Below are positions 47,515 to 56,699 of a stretch of DNA of 64,000 nucleotides, in pieces. Each line of letters starts with the position of its first letter. Within the stretch, counting starts at the first letter, position 1. Origin of the DNA: Corallococcus macrosporus (lineage in GTDB: Bacteria; Myxococcota; Myxococcia; Myxococcales; Myxococcaceae). The stretch is taken from the NCBI RefSeq assembly GCF_017302985.1, contig NZ_JAFIMU010000007.1, forward strand, positions 2,929,001 to 2,993,000, in the 5' to 3' direction. The position numbers and the translations under genes were made by a program. The notes below the pieces were generated by a model that worked only from the letters and a program-made list of their open reading frames with translations, did no database searches and was not told the DNA's origin.

Positions 47515-48514
47515 GACGCAGGTGCTGGGGCTCGCGGTGGCGGGCACGTTCGTGCTGTACGCGCTCCTGGGCGGCGCGGACTTCGGCGGCGGGGTGTGGG
47601 ACCTCTTGGCGCGCGGGCCGCGCAAGGCGGAGCAGCGCGCGCTCATCGCCCGCGCCATCGGACCGGTGTGGGAGGTGAACCACGTCTGGCTCATCGTCGG
47701 GCTGGTGCTGCTGTTCAGCGGCTTCCCGCGCGCCTTCGCGGCGCTGAGCGTGGCCCTGCACGTGCCCCTGACGCTGCTGGTGCTGGGCATCGTGTTCCGG
47801 GGCACGGCGTTCACCTTCCGCGCGTATGACACTCGCGGCGACGTGGTGGAGCGCCGCTGGGGCGTGGTGTTCAGCGTCGCGAGCGTGGTGGCGCCGCTGC
47901 TTCTGGGCATGTGCGTGGGCGCGGTGGCCAGCGACGCCATCCGCATGCAGGGGCACGCGGTGGTGAGCGGCTTCTTCGCGTCGTGGCTGTCGCCCTTCGC
48001 GCTGTCGGTGGGCGTGCTGACGCTGGGGCTGTTCGCGTTCCTGGCGGCCGTGTACCTCACGCATGAGGCGCCCACGCGCGAGCTGGCGGAGGACTTCCGG
48101 CGCCGGGCGCTGGTGACGGGCGGGCTCCTGTTCCCGCTGGCCCTGGCCGCCCTGCTGCTGTCGCGCGAGGGGGCACCGCGCGTGTGGACCGGCCTGCTCC
48201 AGACGCCGTTCGCGCTGGCGCTGCACGGGGGCACCGCGGTGGCGGCGGTGACGGCGTTCGCGCTCCTGTGGACGCGGCGCTTCCGGGCCGCGCGGGTGGC
48301 GGCGGCCACGCAGGGCGGGCTCATCGTGCTGGGGTGGGCGGTGTCGCAGGCGCCTTATCTCGTCTACCCGCACCTGACGCTCCAGAGCGCGGCGGCGCAG
48401 CCGGTGGTGCAGCGGCTGCTGCTCGTGGCGCTCGCGGTGGGCCTGGTGCTGGTGGTGCCGTCGCTGGTGCTGCTGTTCCGCGTCTTCGGGCCCCGAGGGC
48501 AGCCTACGACTTGA
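47504..48514 (+). CDS. cydB: Cytochrome bd-type quinol oxidase subunit II
   Basis: 336 residues with eight or nine membrane segments. Hallmarks are GGADFGGGVWDLLARGP and GPVWEVNHVWLIVGLVLLFSGFP. It is the structural partner of CydA; the two genes overlap by 11 bp. No cydX-like or cydDC genes follow; its 3' end overlaps the convergent WGR-like gene by 11 bp. Confidence 0.96.
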   Translation: MSTETQVLGLAVAGTFVLYALLGGADFGGGVWDLLARGPRKAEQRALIARAIGPVWEVNHVWLIVGLVLLFSGFPRAFAALSVALHVPLTLLVLGIVFRGTAFTFRAYDTRGDVVERRWGVVFSVASVVAPLLLGMCVGAVASDAIRMQGHAVVSGFFASWLSPFALSVGVLTLGLFAFLAAVYLTHEAPTRELAEDFRRRALVTGGLLFPLALAALLLSREGAPRVWTGLLQTPFALALHGGTAVAAVTAFALLWTRRFRAARVAAATQGGLIVLGWAVSQAPYLVYPHLTLQSAAAQPVVQRLLLVALAVGLVLVVPSLVLLFRVFGPRGQPTT

Positions 48515-49067
48515 GCACGGGGAACAGGGGCGGGTGCACGACGCGGGGCTTCTCCTCGCCCCGCGCCACCAGCACGCGGGCGCCTTCGAGCAGATCCTCC
48601 GCGTCCAGCGCCTCCACCACGGTGCGCGCGGCGGTGTCCGGGTCCATCACGCGGCAGTGCACGCGCATGACGCCGGCTTCCGTCTCGCCGCCCTCCACCT
48701 CGCCGTTGCCCGTCCAGCCGAGCGCGTCCGTGAGCAGCTCCTCCACGGCGTTGCGCTGCTCGAAGTCGTGGCCGGTGCCCTTGCCCTGCACGGTGTATTC
48801 AACGAGCAGCACGGCCATGGCGTCCGGCTCGGGCTCGTCGTAGCCGGCGTCCACCAGCGATTCGGCCTCCTGCGCGATGACCATGTCCGGGTCTTCGTCC
48901 GGCGGGACGGGGACGGCCTTCTGCTCGCCGCCGTCACCCACGGCGCCCCAGTGCACGGTGACGACGCCCTCGTGCTCCCACGCCTCCCAGTAGCGCAGGG
49001 TGTCGCCGTCCTTCTTGTAGAGCTTCAGCAATGCGTGGCCCTCATTCGCGCGGACTCCATAGCGCAC
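48504..49067 (-). CDS. WGR-domain-like hypothetical protein
   Basis: 187 residues. The N-terminal part (LLKLYKKDGDTLRYWEAWEH...VHWGAVGDGGEQK) resembles the WGR domain known from PARPs and MolR-type proteins, with WGAVG in the signature position. The rest (about 60-187) is acidic and unassigned. WGR domains bind nucleic acid in PARP1. The start is uncertain: a GTG at 49067 is annotated; a TTG at 49031, with GAGGG before it, would begin directly at the domain. Confidence 0.65.
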   Translation of the reverse strand: MRYGVRANEGHALLKLYKKDGDTLRYWEAWEHEGVVTVHWGAVGDGGEQKAVPVPPDEDPDMVIAQEAESLVDAGYDEPEPDAMAVLLVEYTVQGKGTGHDFEQRNAVEELLTDALGWTGNGEVEGGETEAGVMRVHCRVMDPDTAARTVVEALDAEDLLEGARVLVARGEEKPRVVHPPLFPVLKS

Positions 49068-49073
49068 CCGGGC

Positions 49074-49844
49074 CTAGTAGGCACGGCCCTGTCCGCCATC
49101 CACGGGGAGGGTGGCGCCCGTCACCCACTTCGCCCGCTCCGAGCACAGGAAGGCGACCGCGTCCGCCACCTCCTCGGGGGTGCCGAAGCGGCCCCAGGGA
49201 ATCTGCTCGCGCACCATCTTGGCCACGGCCTCCGGGTCGTGCTGCTGGCGCCGGTCCCAGCTGCCGCCGGGGAAGAAGATGGAGCCCGGGGCCACGGCGT
49301 TGACGCGGATGCGGAAGGACGCCAGGTCCACGGACATCTCCTTGGTGAGCGCGATGAGGCCCGCCTTCGCGGCGCTGTAGGGCGCGCTGGTGGCGTACTC
49401 GCGGCCGAAGATGGAGCTGATGTGCACGATGTTGCCGCCGCCAGTCTGGCGCATCAGGGGCACCGCGCGCTGGCTGCACCACACGGCGGACATCAGGTTG
49501 CGCTGGAGGACGTCGTTCCACTGCTGGGTGCTGGCCGCGTCGAAGGCGCCCGCGCCGCCGCTGCCGCCCACGTTGTTCACCAGGATGTCCAGCGCGCCGA
49601 AGGCGCGCACCGCGGCGTCCACCGCCGAGTACGCGCCCTCCTGCGTGGCCACGTCCGCGACCACCGTGGCCACCTGGGCGCCCTCGGAGCGCAGCTCCTT
49701 CGCGAGGACCTCCAGCGGCTCCAGGTGGCGCGCGCACACGCACACCCGGGCGCCCTCGCGCGACAGCGTCATGGCGATGGCCTTCCCGATGCCCCGGCTG
49801 CTGCCAGTGACGAGCGCCGTCTTCCCCGTGATTCCCAGTTCCAT
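49074..49844 (-). CDS. SDR-family oxidoreductase (FabG-like)
   Basis: 256-residue classical SDR: cofactor loop TGSSRGIGKAIA, NNVGG in place of NNAG, catalytic Ser in ISSIFG, YSAAK, and the C-terminal WVTGATLPVDGG. FabG-like 3-oxoacyl reductases and many sugar or alcohol dehydrogenases share this form, so the substrate is open. The ATG at 49844 has AAGGGA upstream. The next gene on the strand starts 6 bp later. Confidence 0.93.
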   Translation of the reverse strand: MELGITGKTALVTGSSRGIGKAIAMTLSREGARVCVCARHLEPLEVLAKELRSEGAQVATVVADVATQEGAYSAVDAAVRAFGALDILVNNVGGSGGAGAFDAASTQQWNDVLQRNLMSAVWCSQRAVPLMRQTGGGNIVHISSIFGREYATSAPYSAAKAGLIALTKEMSVDLASFRIRVNAVAPGSIFFPGGSWDRRQQHDPEAVAKMVREQIPWGRFGTPEEVADAVAFLCSERAKWVTGATLPVDGGQGRAY

Positions 49845-49900
49845 GCCGTCCCTTCTACCGCCAGCCCGGGCCGGGCGGGGGAGGGGATTCACCGGGGCGT

Positions 49901-50482
49901 TCAGAGCCGTTCGAAGACGTCCAGGCGGTACGTGCCCTCCATCTCGCCGCGCAGGTGGCGCAGGTGCTTGGGGGTGAGCTGGCGGAAGGCGTCGTGGACC
50001 TCGTGGCCGTCCAGGCGCATGTCGCGGGTCTGGCCGGTCCAGTGGACGAGGACCAGGTGCCCGCCGGGCTCCAGGTGTTCGAGGATGCACTGCTGCGCGA
50101 TGGCCAGCTCGCGCAGGTTCCAGTAGGCGCCGCGCTCGGAGACGAGGGTGAGGTCGAAGGTCCCTTCGGGGTAGCGCTCCGGCACGTCCATCCGTTCGAA
50201 GCGCACGTGCGGCAGGTGGCGGCAGCGGTGGATGGCGCGCGCCTGGGAGGACTCCGAGGGCTCCAGGGAGAGCAGGGCGTCACAGCGGGCCTGGAGCTTC
50301 TCGGTGAGCAGGCCGATGGCGCCGCCAATCTCCAGCGCGGAGCGGTAGCGCGCGCGAGGCAGCGAAGCCATCGTCACGTCATCGCGGCTGCGCACGCAGC
50401 CCAGCGCGTCGAAGCGCCAGGAGTCCTCGGCCTCCTGGGGAGGCGGAGGCGGGGGCAGCAGGAGGGCGGGGGACGGCTTCAT
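49901..50482 (-). CDS. SAM-dependent methyltransferase, NodS-like
   Basis: 193 residues with a class I methyltransferase core: motif I ALEIGGAIGLLTEKL, an acidic motif II position near LLSLEPSE, and the later strand LEPGGHLVLVHW. The overall pattern fits the NodS/SAM-methyltransferase family. A poly-proline run is found near the N-terminus. Substrate unknown. It precedes the SDR gene on the same strand (56 bp gap). Confidence 0.85.
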   Translation of the reverse strand: MKPSPALLLPPPPPPQEAEDSWRFDALGCVRSRDDVTMASLPRARYRSALEIGGAIGLLTEKLQARCDALLSLEPSESSQARAIHRCRHLPHVRFERMDVPERYPEGTFDLTLVSERGAYWNLRELAIAQQCILEHLEPGGHLVLVHWTGQTRDMRLDGHEVHDAFRQLTPKHLRHLRGEMEGTYRLDVFERL

Positions 50483-50571
50483 CGGCAGGGCTCCTGAGGG
50501 GAACGCGAACCCTCAGGATGGCGCCTGCCCCGGCCCGCTACATCCCGCCGCCCGGGGCCGTGAAGGTGTCG

Positions 50572-52161
50572 TCACGCGGACTGGAAGCGGGCCTCCGCCG
50601 GACGCGCGCCACCCGAGCGCTTCACGCCGTGGTCGCCGTTCGCGGACAGGTGCTCCAGCAGCTTGAACACCGTCTCCACCTCCTCCTCCGCGCCGATGTC
50701 CTGCGCCAGTTGATCCGCCGAGCGCGCCTCCGCCTTCGCCGACTTCAGCTTCGCCAGCAGCTTGCCCTGCAGCTCCAGCACGCGGCCCGCGGCCTTCTTG
50801 CCCGCCTCCACGCCCGGCTGGTGATAGGCATTGATGTTCACGAGGCTCGCGTAGAAGCCCACCGCCCGCTCGTACAGCGCCACCAGCGCCCCCAGCGTGC
50901 GCGCGCTCACGTCCGGCACGGTGAGCGTCATGGACTCGCGGCCCTTCTCGAACAGCGCCCGGCGCGTGCCCAGGAGGAACCCCAGCAGGTAGTCACCGCT
51001 GGTGTTCTCCCCCTCCACCGCCAGGGACTTGCCGTCCCGGTCCTTCAGCACCTCCACGAAGGTGACGAAGAAGTTGTTCACGCCCTCGCGCAGCTGCTGC
51101 ACGTACGCGTGCTGATCCGTGGAGCCCTTGTTGCCGTAGACGGCGAGGCCCTGGTTCACGACCTTGCCGTCCAGCGACAGCTCCTTGCCCAGCGACTCCA
51201 TCACCAGCTGCTGGAGGTACTTGGACATCAGCATCAGCCGGTCCTTGTACGGCAGGATGACCATGTCCTTCTGGCCCTTGCCGCCGCCCGCGTGGAACCA
51301 CATCAGCGCGAGCAGCGCCGCCGGGTTCGCCGCCACGTCGTGCACGCGCGTCGCCGCGTCCATGTCCTTCGCGCCCGCGAGGAAGCCCGCCACGTCCAGC
51401 CCCTGCAGCTGCGCCGGCAAGAGCCCCACCGCCGACATCACCGACGTGCGCCCGCCAACCCAGTCCCACATGGGGAAGGTGCGCAGCCACTTGTGGCCCT
51501 TGGCGTAGTTATCCAATTCGCTGCCGTCGCCCGTCACCGCGACCGCGTGCGCGCCGAAGTCCAGGCCGCGCTGCGTGTAGGCGGCCTCCACCTCCAGCAT
51601 GCCGTTGCGCGTCTCCTTGGTGCCGCCGGACTTGCTGATGACCACGCAGAGCGTCTCCGCCAGCCGCTCACCCAGGCCGTTGAGCACCCGGTCCATCCCG
51701 TCCGGATCCGTGTTGTCCAGGAAGTGCACCTGCATCGCGTCCCGGCCGCTGCCCAGCGCGTCCGCCACCAGCTGCGGGCCCAGCGCCGAACCGCCGATGC
51801 CGACGATGAGCACCTGCGTGAACTTCGCCGCCTTCGCGGGCTTCACCTTGCCCGAGTGCACGTCCTTCGCGAACGCGGCCACCCGCGCCTGCATGTCCGT
51901 GATGGCCGTCTTCAGCTCGGCGTCCGGCGCCAGCTCCGGGGCGCGCAGCCAGTAGTGGCCCACGCGGCGCTTCTCATCCGGATTGGCGATGGCGCCCTTC
52001 TCCAGCGCGTCCATGGCCTGGAACGCCGCGTCCATGCGCGGGCGCATCCCGTCCAGGAAGTCCGCGCCGAAGTTCATGCGGGAGATGTCCAGCGTGAGCC
52101 CCACCGAGGGGACGACGCACAGGTGCCGCTGGTACCGCTCCCACAACTCGCGCTCCGTCAT
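50572..52161 (-). CDS. pgi: Glucose-6-phosphate isomerase
   Basis: 529 residues. Interconverts glucose 6-phosphate and fructose 6-phosphate in glycolysis and gluconeogenesis. Signatures are the substrate-binding [17 protein letters not shown] and [16 protein letters not shown] loops, and the C-terminal region [17 protein letters not shown] with the conserved Gln-Pro-Gly-Val. Length fits bacterial enzymes. The ATG at 52161 has AAGGGAG upstream. Confidence 0.95.
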   Translation of the reverse strand: MTERELWERYQRHLCVVPSVGLTLDISRMNFGADFLDGMRPRMDAAFQAMDALEKGAIANPDEKRRVGHYWLRAPELAPDAELKTAITDMQARVAAFAKDVHSGKVKPAKAAKFTQVLIVGIGGSALGPQLVADALGSGRDAMQVHFLDNTDPDGMDRVLNGLGERLAETLCVVISKSGGTKETRNGMLEVEAAYTQRGLDFGAHAVAVTGDGSELDNYAKGHKWLRTFPMWDWVGGRTSVMSAVGLLPAQLQGLDVAGFLAGAKDMDAATRVHDVAANPAALLALMWFHAGGGKGQKDMVILPYKDRLMLMSKYLQQLVMESLGKELSLDGKVVNQGLAVYGNKGSTDQHAYVQQLREGVNNFFVTFVEVLKDRDGKSLAVEGENTSGDYLLGFLLGTRRALFEKGRESMTLTVPDVSARTLGALVALYERAVGFYASLVNINAYHQPGVEAGKKAAGRVLELQGKLLAKLKSAKAEARSADQLAQDIGAEEEVETVFKLLEHLSANGDHGVKRSGGARPAEARFQSA

Positions 52162-52329
52162 GTCCCGACTCCCTTGCAAGGGGCGCCGGCCGCATGCGCG
52201 GCGCCCGCCAGAACCGTCGCGGCGCACCGTAGCAAGGCCCGCACGGCGCGGACGCAACGATGTCGCGCGCCACGTTGCCTGGACGTCGGTTCCCACCCCG
52301 GGCTGTCGTCCACCCGGGAGGCACGCGCC

Positions 52330-53229
52330 TCAGGGGGCCGGGTGCGCGGCCTCCATGGGCGGCGGGGCCTCCGGCGGCGGCGACCCCTTGGGCTTCCACG
52401 CCGGGTTGCGGAAGATGTAGCCCAGCCGCTGGCTCAGCGGCCCCGGGCGGGCCGCGTCCCTCGCGATGGCGGCGAACTCGTGGAACGCGATGCGCACCGG
52501 GTTGTGCGTGGTGAGGTTCTTCGTCAGCCCGTAGATGGGGCGCTCGGTCTCCGGGACGAACGTGCCGAAGAGCCGGTCCCAGAGGATGAGGATGCCCGCG
52601 TAGTTCACGTCGATGTAGGCCGCGTTCGACGCGTGGTGCGCGCGGTGGTGCGACGGCGTGTTGAACAGCCACTCCACCGGACGCGGCAGCCGGTCGATGG
52701 CCTCCGTGTGGATCCAGTACTGGTACAGCAGGCTCACCGCCTGCTGCGTGACGATCATCTCCGGGGAGAAGCCCAGGAGCGCCAGCGGCGCCCAGAACAC
52801 CCAGCCCGTCATCGGCGTCCACGTCTGCCGCAGCGCCGTGGACAGGTTGTAGTGCTGGCTGGAGTGGTGCACCACGTGCGACGCCCAGAAGAAGCGGCTC
52901 TCGTGGTGGACGCGGTGGAAGGCGTAGTAGCAGAGGTCTTCCAGGAAGAAGAGCAGCACCCAGGCCAGCAGCCCGTGGCCCATGCGCAGCGGCGTCAGGT
53001 GGTAGAGCGCCGCGTAGCCCGCGAACGCCACGCCCTTCCAGAACACGTTCACCGCCACGTTGCCCAGGCCCATGGAGATGCTGGCCAGCGTGTCCTTCCA
53101 CGTGTGGCCCTTGATGGAGTCGCCGCGCTCCTCGCGCAGCTTCTTCACCCAGAGCGCCTCGGCGATGACGGTGAGGACGAACACCGGGATGGCCGGGGTG
53201 ATGAGGTCGGGGATGTGCGCCATGTCCAT
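52330..53229 (-). CDS. Fatty acid hydroxylase/sterol desaturase family membrane enzyme
   Basis: 299 residues, several membrane segments and the di-iron histidine clusters of the family: HRVHHE, HVVHHSSQHYN and HHRAHHASN. These enzymes hydroxylate or desaturate lipids such as sterols, ceramides or carotenoids. The ATG at 53229 has AGGAGG 6 nt upstream. It follows the TetR gene by 16 bp, so one transcript under TetR control is likely, which suggests induction by a lipid-like ligand (inference). Confidence 0.92.
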   Translation of the reverse strand: MDMAHIPDLITPAIPVFVLTVIAEALWVKKLREERGDSIKGHTWKDTLASISMGLGNVAVNVFWKGVAFAGYAALYHLTPLRMGHGLLAWVLLFFLEDLCYYAFHRVHHESRFFWASHVVHHSSQHYNLSTALRQTWTPMTGWVFWAPLALLGFSPEMIVTQQAVSLLYQYWIHTEAIDRLPRPVEWLFNTPSHHRAHHASNAAYIDVNYAGILILWDRLFGTFVPETERPIYGLTKNLTTHNPVRIAFHEFAAIARDAARPGPLSQRLGYIFRNPAWKPKGSPPPEAPPPMEAAHPAP

Positions 53230-53245
53230 GATGACCTCCTGCGAA

Positions 53246-53902
53246 TCAGTCCCTGGGGGCGAACGCGACGCGCATGAAGCGCGCCAGCGTGTCCAGCATG
53301 CGGCGGTGCGCGGGGTCTTCCGGCCGCGCCGAGCCGCCCACCGCCGCGCCCTGCACCGCGTCCAGCGCCAGCTCCACCACGTCGTCGAAGTCCGGGTGCG
53401 TGGCGGCCACGTCCGGGAACAGCTCGCGCGCCACGCGGTGCAGGTTCTGGCGGTGCGGCCCGTCCACCGCCGCCAGCGCCCGCTGCAGCTCCGGGACGGT
53501 GCGCGCCGCGACGTAGAGCTCCACGGCGGCCTGCAGCTCCGGCCGCTGGTAGGCGGCCCACAGCATGTCCACCGCCGCGCCCACCCGGTCCTTCCCGGAG
53601 GGGCGCGCCCCCACGCCCGCGAGGAAGTCCTGGATGATGCGCGGGAAGAGGTGCTCCACCGCCACCGCGAGCAGCTCCTCCTTCGTTTCAAAGTGCGTGA
53701 ACAGCGCCCCCTGCGACACCCCCGCCCGCTTCGCCACCTCCACCGTCGTCAGCCGCGCGTAGCCCTGCTCCACCAGCGCCTCGATGGTGGCGTCCAGCAG
53801 CTTGCGGCGCGTCGTCTCACGGCGCTCCGCCTGCGTGCGGCGCACCGGGGCCGCGGCCTGGGCCTTCTCCTGGACCTTCTTGGAGGCGGACTTCGGGGGC
53901 AT
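53246..53902 (-). CDS. TetR-family transcriptional regulator
   Basis: 218 residues. A basic lead is followed by the TetR helix-turn-helix (TTVEVAKRAGVSQGALFTHF, about residues 50-70) and a helical ligand domain. It is the first gene of an operon with the lipid hydroxylase. Two overlapping perfect palindromes lie 16-42 bp before the ATG, in the position for autorepression. ATG at 53902 is preferred; an in-frame GTG at 53923 falls inside the operator. Confidence 0.95.
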   Translation of the reverse strand: MPPKSASKKVQEKAQAAAPVRRTQAERRETTRRKLLDATIEALVEQGYARLTTVEVAKRAGVSQGALFTHFETKEELLAVAVEHLFPRIIQDFLAGVGARPSGKDRVGAAVDMLWAAYQRPELQAAVELYVAARTVPELQRALAAVDGPHRQNLHRVARELFPDVAATHPDFDDVVELALDAVQGAAVGGSARPEDPAHRRMLDTLARFMRVAFAPRD

Positions 53903-53917
53903 GCCGGAAGGATAACC

Positions 53918-53944
53918 GGTCACTTAAAAAGTGACCAGTCACTT
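53918..53944. promoter_or_regulatory. Overlapping palindromic TetR operator
   Basis: GGTCACTT-AAA-AAGTGACC (53918-53936) overlaps AAGTGAC-CA-GTCACTT (53929-53944), so three half-sites share one central arm. It is placed directly upstream of the tetR gene and is AT-rich enough to overlap its promoter. Confidence 0.65.
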
Positions 53945-54283
53945 TGTTGATGCGGTGCGGCAGCCCGCGGCTGATCCTGAAGACAGGGGGTGTTCCAGGC
54001 CTGCCCGTGGGGCATGCGACCAGACAGGCGTCTGTCTTCAAGCCCGGACAGGTGACAGGGATTGGAGCGGAGAGGTTTCAGAGGCGCAATGCCTGCCAAC
54101 CGGGCAGACGGGGAGACAGGCGCTGCGCCGCTTTCGCGTCACATTCCCTCTGGAGTGTGGTCAATGGTCGTCCCCTTGAGACGGATCAGGGCGTGGCTCG
54201 CCTGCTAGTGATCCGTTCGGGACTGAGCGAAAATCCCAGGGAAATAGCGCAAGCCCTTGCACCGGTTGTCCGCCCGCCCCGAT
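53945..54283. other. 339-bp intergenic region with inverted repeats
   Basis: No convincing gene. TGAAGACAG (53978-53986) and CTGTCTTCA (54032-54040) form a 9-bp inverted repeat around a 45-nt loop that contains the smaller CAGAC/GTCTG hairpin. It could be a structured leader or small RNA. Confidence 0.3.
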
Positions 54284-55081
54284 ATGACCATTACCGCTCT
54301 TCTCGTCGGCTCCCTCCTCGCTTCGGCACCCGCTGTCCCTCCCTCCGCCAATGCGGTCGCGAACATGCCCGAGGTGGGCGTGCCGTTCGCGTGTGGCCGC
54401 GTCTACACGGTGAGTCAGGGTCATGAGACGGGCAGCCACCAGCACAACGACACGTTCGCGTGGGACTTCCGCATGCCGGAAGGCACGCCCATCGTGGCGG
54501 CGCATGACGGTGTCGTGCGCATGGCGCGTGGCGACAGCCGTCAGGGCGGCTGTGGCGAGCAGTTCGCGCCGCTGGCCAACTACGTCGTCATCTCGCACGG
54601 CGACGGGCTGGAGACGCAGTACCTGCATTTCAGCGCCGTGGTGGTGAAGGCCGGTGAGAAGGTGAAGGAGGGCCAGCTCATCGGCTTCTCCGGCGCGACG
54701 GGCTGGGCGTGCGGCGCGCACCTGCACTTCAAGGTCGCCAAGGAGAAGGGCGCCGGGTGGAACAACCCCTCCGTGCCCGCGCGCATCGCGGGCTATGGGG
54801 ACCCGGTGCGTGAGACGCTGGTGTCCGCGCCGCTGTGCAAGGACTCCGCGCAGCCGATGATGGCCTCCAATGGCGGCGTCCACATGCCCGGCCAGGCCGT
54901 GATGTCCATGTCACCCGACAGCGCGAATCCGCTCCAGGATGCGTCGCGCGGCCTGCCGCCCGGTGCCAAGGCCATCATCGACGGCCTCTCCCAGCCTCCC
55001 GCCCAGGGCGGCGAGGGCCTCGACAAAGCGAGCCCGGCCCGCGCGCCCCGCATGGCGAGCGGCTCCGACGAGACTCGCTGA
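54284..55081 (+). CDS. M23-family peptidase (LytM-like), exported
   Basis: 265 residues. A hydrophobic signal (ITALLVGSLLASAPAVP) is followed by an M23 zinc metallopeptidase domain with metal ligands in HNDTFAWDF and the AHLHFKV HxH motif; GATGWACGAHLHF is typical. Likely acts on peptidoglycan or extracellular protein. The last 57 codons, low-complexity and Pro/Gly/Ser-rich, lie opposite the 3' end of the GTPase gene. Confidence 0.9.
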   Translation: MTITALLVGSLLASAPAVPPSANAVANMPEVGVPFACGRVYTVSQGHETGSHQHNDTFAWDFRMPEGTPIVAAHDGVVRMARGDSRQGGCGEQFAPLANYVVISHGDGLETQYLHFSAVVVKAGEKVKEGQLIGFSGATGWACGAHLHFKVAKEKGAGWNNPSVPARIAGYGDPVRETLVSAPLCKDSAQPMMASNGGVHMPGQAVMSMSPDSANPLQDASRGLPPGAKAIIDGLSQPPAQGGEGLDKASPARAPRMASGSDETR

Positions 55082-56620
55082 CGCGAGCAGCGCTCCGGCG
55101 CCCGCGAGCAGTCCGAAGAAGGCCCCCGCGTTGAGGAAGTACTCCAACGGCAACAGGGGGCCTTCGACGTATCCGCGCACGACGCGGTAGCCCACGTGCC
55201 CCAGCAGTGTCAGCAGGGGCAGGTTGATGAGCGGCAACACCAGCCACCGGGCCGTGCGCCACCAGCGGGCCACGGCCTCCGCGACAGCGGTGGAGGCCGT
55301 GTAGCGCCAGGCCCCCGCGCGGGCCACGCGCAATTCCGACAGCATCGCCTCCACGTCCGGCACGCCCAGGACCTCCGCCTCCAGCCCCTGCGTGCGCGCC
55401 ACGCTGCGCGCCTCCGCCAGGGCGGTGCGCGCCGCGGACTCCGCGAGGAAGTCGTCCTCGAAGGGCTCCACCACGGCGACCTCCGCGGCGCGGGCGCGGG
55501 TGCGGTCCCTGACGGCATCCACCACGGTGGAGGCCGCGGCGACGGCGAGCCCCGCGGGCAGGCTGCGGCGGGCCACCAGCGCGCCGGCGCCCATGCCGGA
55601 CGCGCCCCACAACGACAGCCGCAGTCCCCACGCGGCGGGACCCCAGAAGCGGCCCGCGGCCTGCCGGCGCACCTCCGACGCCAGGTGTCCGTGGGCCAGG
55701 GACAGCCGCGCGTCGAAGTCGCCTTGAAGCGCCTCCGCCGCGCGCCCGAGCCCCGCGTCCAGCGCGGTGCGCGTCTTCGCGAGCAGCGCGTCCGTGTCGT
55801 TGAGCGCCGTCTGGACGGTGGAGGCGAGCTCCTCCAGCGCGCCCAGGGCGTTGGTGTGACGCACGCGCGCGGCGACGGCCTGGGTGGCCAGCCCGCGCAG
55901 GTGGAAGAGCAGCGGGCCGAACTCGCCGGAGACGTCCTGGCCGTCCTTCGCGGCGCGCGCGCTGATGGCGAAGACGGGGACGTCCTCCGCGGCCAGGCCG
56001 TAGTGCTGGGTGGCCACGCGGCGGACCTGGGACTTCAGGGCCTCGCGCGATTCGGCGGACAGCTCGTCCGCGAAGTTGAGGATGAACACGAGCGCGCGGC
56101 GGCGGGCGAACTCGGTGAGGAACTCCACCTGGGTGGCCTCCGCGACGCTGCCCCGGTGCATGACGACGAGCGCCACGTCCGCCTTGTCCAGCGCGGCGCG
56201 CGCGACGTCGCGGTGGGACGTGGCCACGCTGTTCAGGTCCGGCGTGTCGATGAAGACCTGTCCGCTCCACAGCCCCTGGGGCCCGGGCGTGTAGCGCACG
56301 ACGCGCGCGCCGGTGCGGGCCAGCTCGTCCGTGGCCGTGCCCTCCGGCGCGAAGAGGGTGGAGACGGTGCTGGTGGGGCGGTCCACGCCTTCGCGGGAGA
56401 GCGCCTGGCCGGAGAGGGCGTTGAGCAGCGTGGACTTGCCCGCGCCGGTGGCTCCCACGAGCGCGACGACGAGCGGCGCGTCCTTCCGGGCCACGCCGCG
56501 CGCGTAGTCCTCCAGCAGCCGCTCCAGGCGCGGGCCGTGGGGCTTGAGCGCGGGCAGCGACAGGGCGTCGGTGAGCAGCGGGCGGAGGGCTTCGGGGTCG
56601 GGGAGGCGGGTGTCGTCCAC
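54911..56620 (-). CDS. Dynamin-like/Era-like GTPase with C-terminal membrane segments
   Basis: About 569 residues. The G domain carries the P-loop GATGAGKSTLLNAL, the switch Thr region RPTSTVST, and DTPDLNSV at the G3 position (usually DxxG). The G4 position reads LNFAD rather than NKxD. A long helical region follows, with paired membrane segments around LVLPLINLPLLTLLGHVG and FFGLLAGAGALLAS. The architecture fits dynamin-related or YcjX/EngA-side GTPases that act at membranes. No ATG is available: GTG at 56620 is annotated, TTG at 56692 would add 24 residues. The 3' end overlaps the convergent M23 gene by 171 bp. Confidence 0.82.
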   Translation of the reverse strand: MDDTRLPDPEALRPLLTDALSLPALKPHGPRLERLLEDYARGVARKDAPLVVALVGATGAGKSTLLNALSGQALSREGVDRPTSTVSTLFAPEGTATDELARTGARVVRYTPGPQGLWSGQVFIDTPDLNSVATSHRDVARAALDKADVALVVMHRGSVAEATQVEFLTEFARRRALVFILNFADELSAESREALKSQVRRVATQHYGLAAEDVPVFAISARAAKDGQDVSGEFGPLLFHLRGLATQAVAARVRHTNALGALEELASTVQTALNDTDALLAKTRTALDAGLGRAAEALQGDFDARLSLAHGHLASEVRRQAAGRFWGPAAWGLRLSLWGASGMGAGALVARRSLPAGLAVAAASTVVDAVRDRTRARAAEVAVVEPFEDDFLAESAARTALAEARSVARTQGLEAEVLGVPDVEAMLSELRVARAGAWRYTASTAVAEAVARWWRTARWLVLPLINLPLLTLLGHVGYRVVRGYVEGPLLPLEYFLNAGAFFGLLAGAGALLASASLVGAARHAGRAGRARFVEALAALGGRLGEAVDDGLGTGRQAARRILERIRAVG

Positions 56621-56699
56621 GGAAGGGCCAGCGTGGCGCGGCGCGCGCGTGCTGGCTACGAAGATGCGCGGCGACGGTGCGCCAGCGTGCAATCGCCTC

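Noticed and set aside
53944-54426. 160-codon plus-strand frame before the M23 peptidase
   Set aside because: Overlaps the peptidase signal sequence in another frame, has no domain and mixed low-complexity composition.
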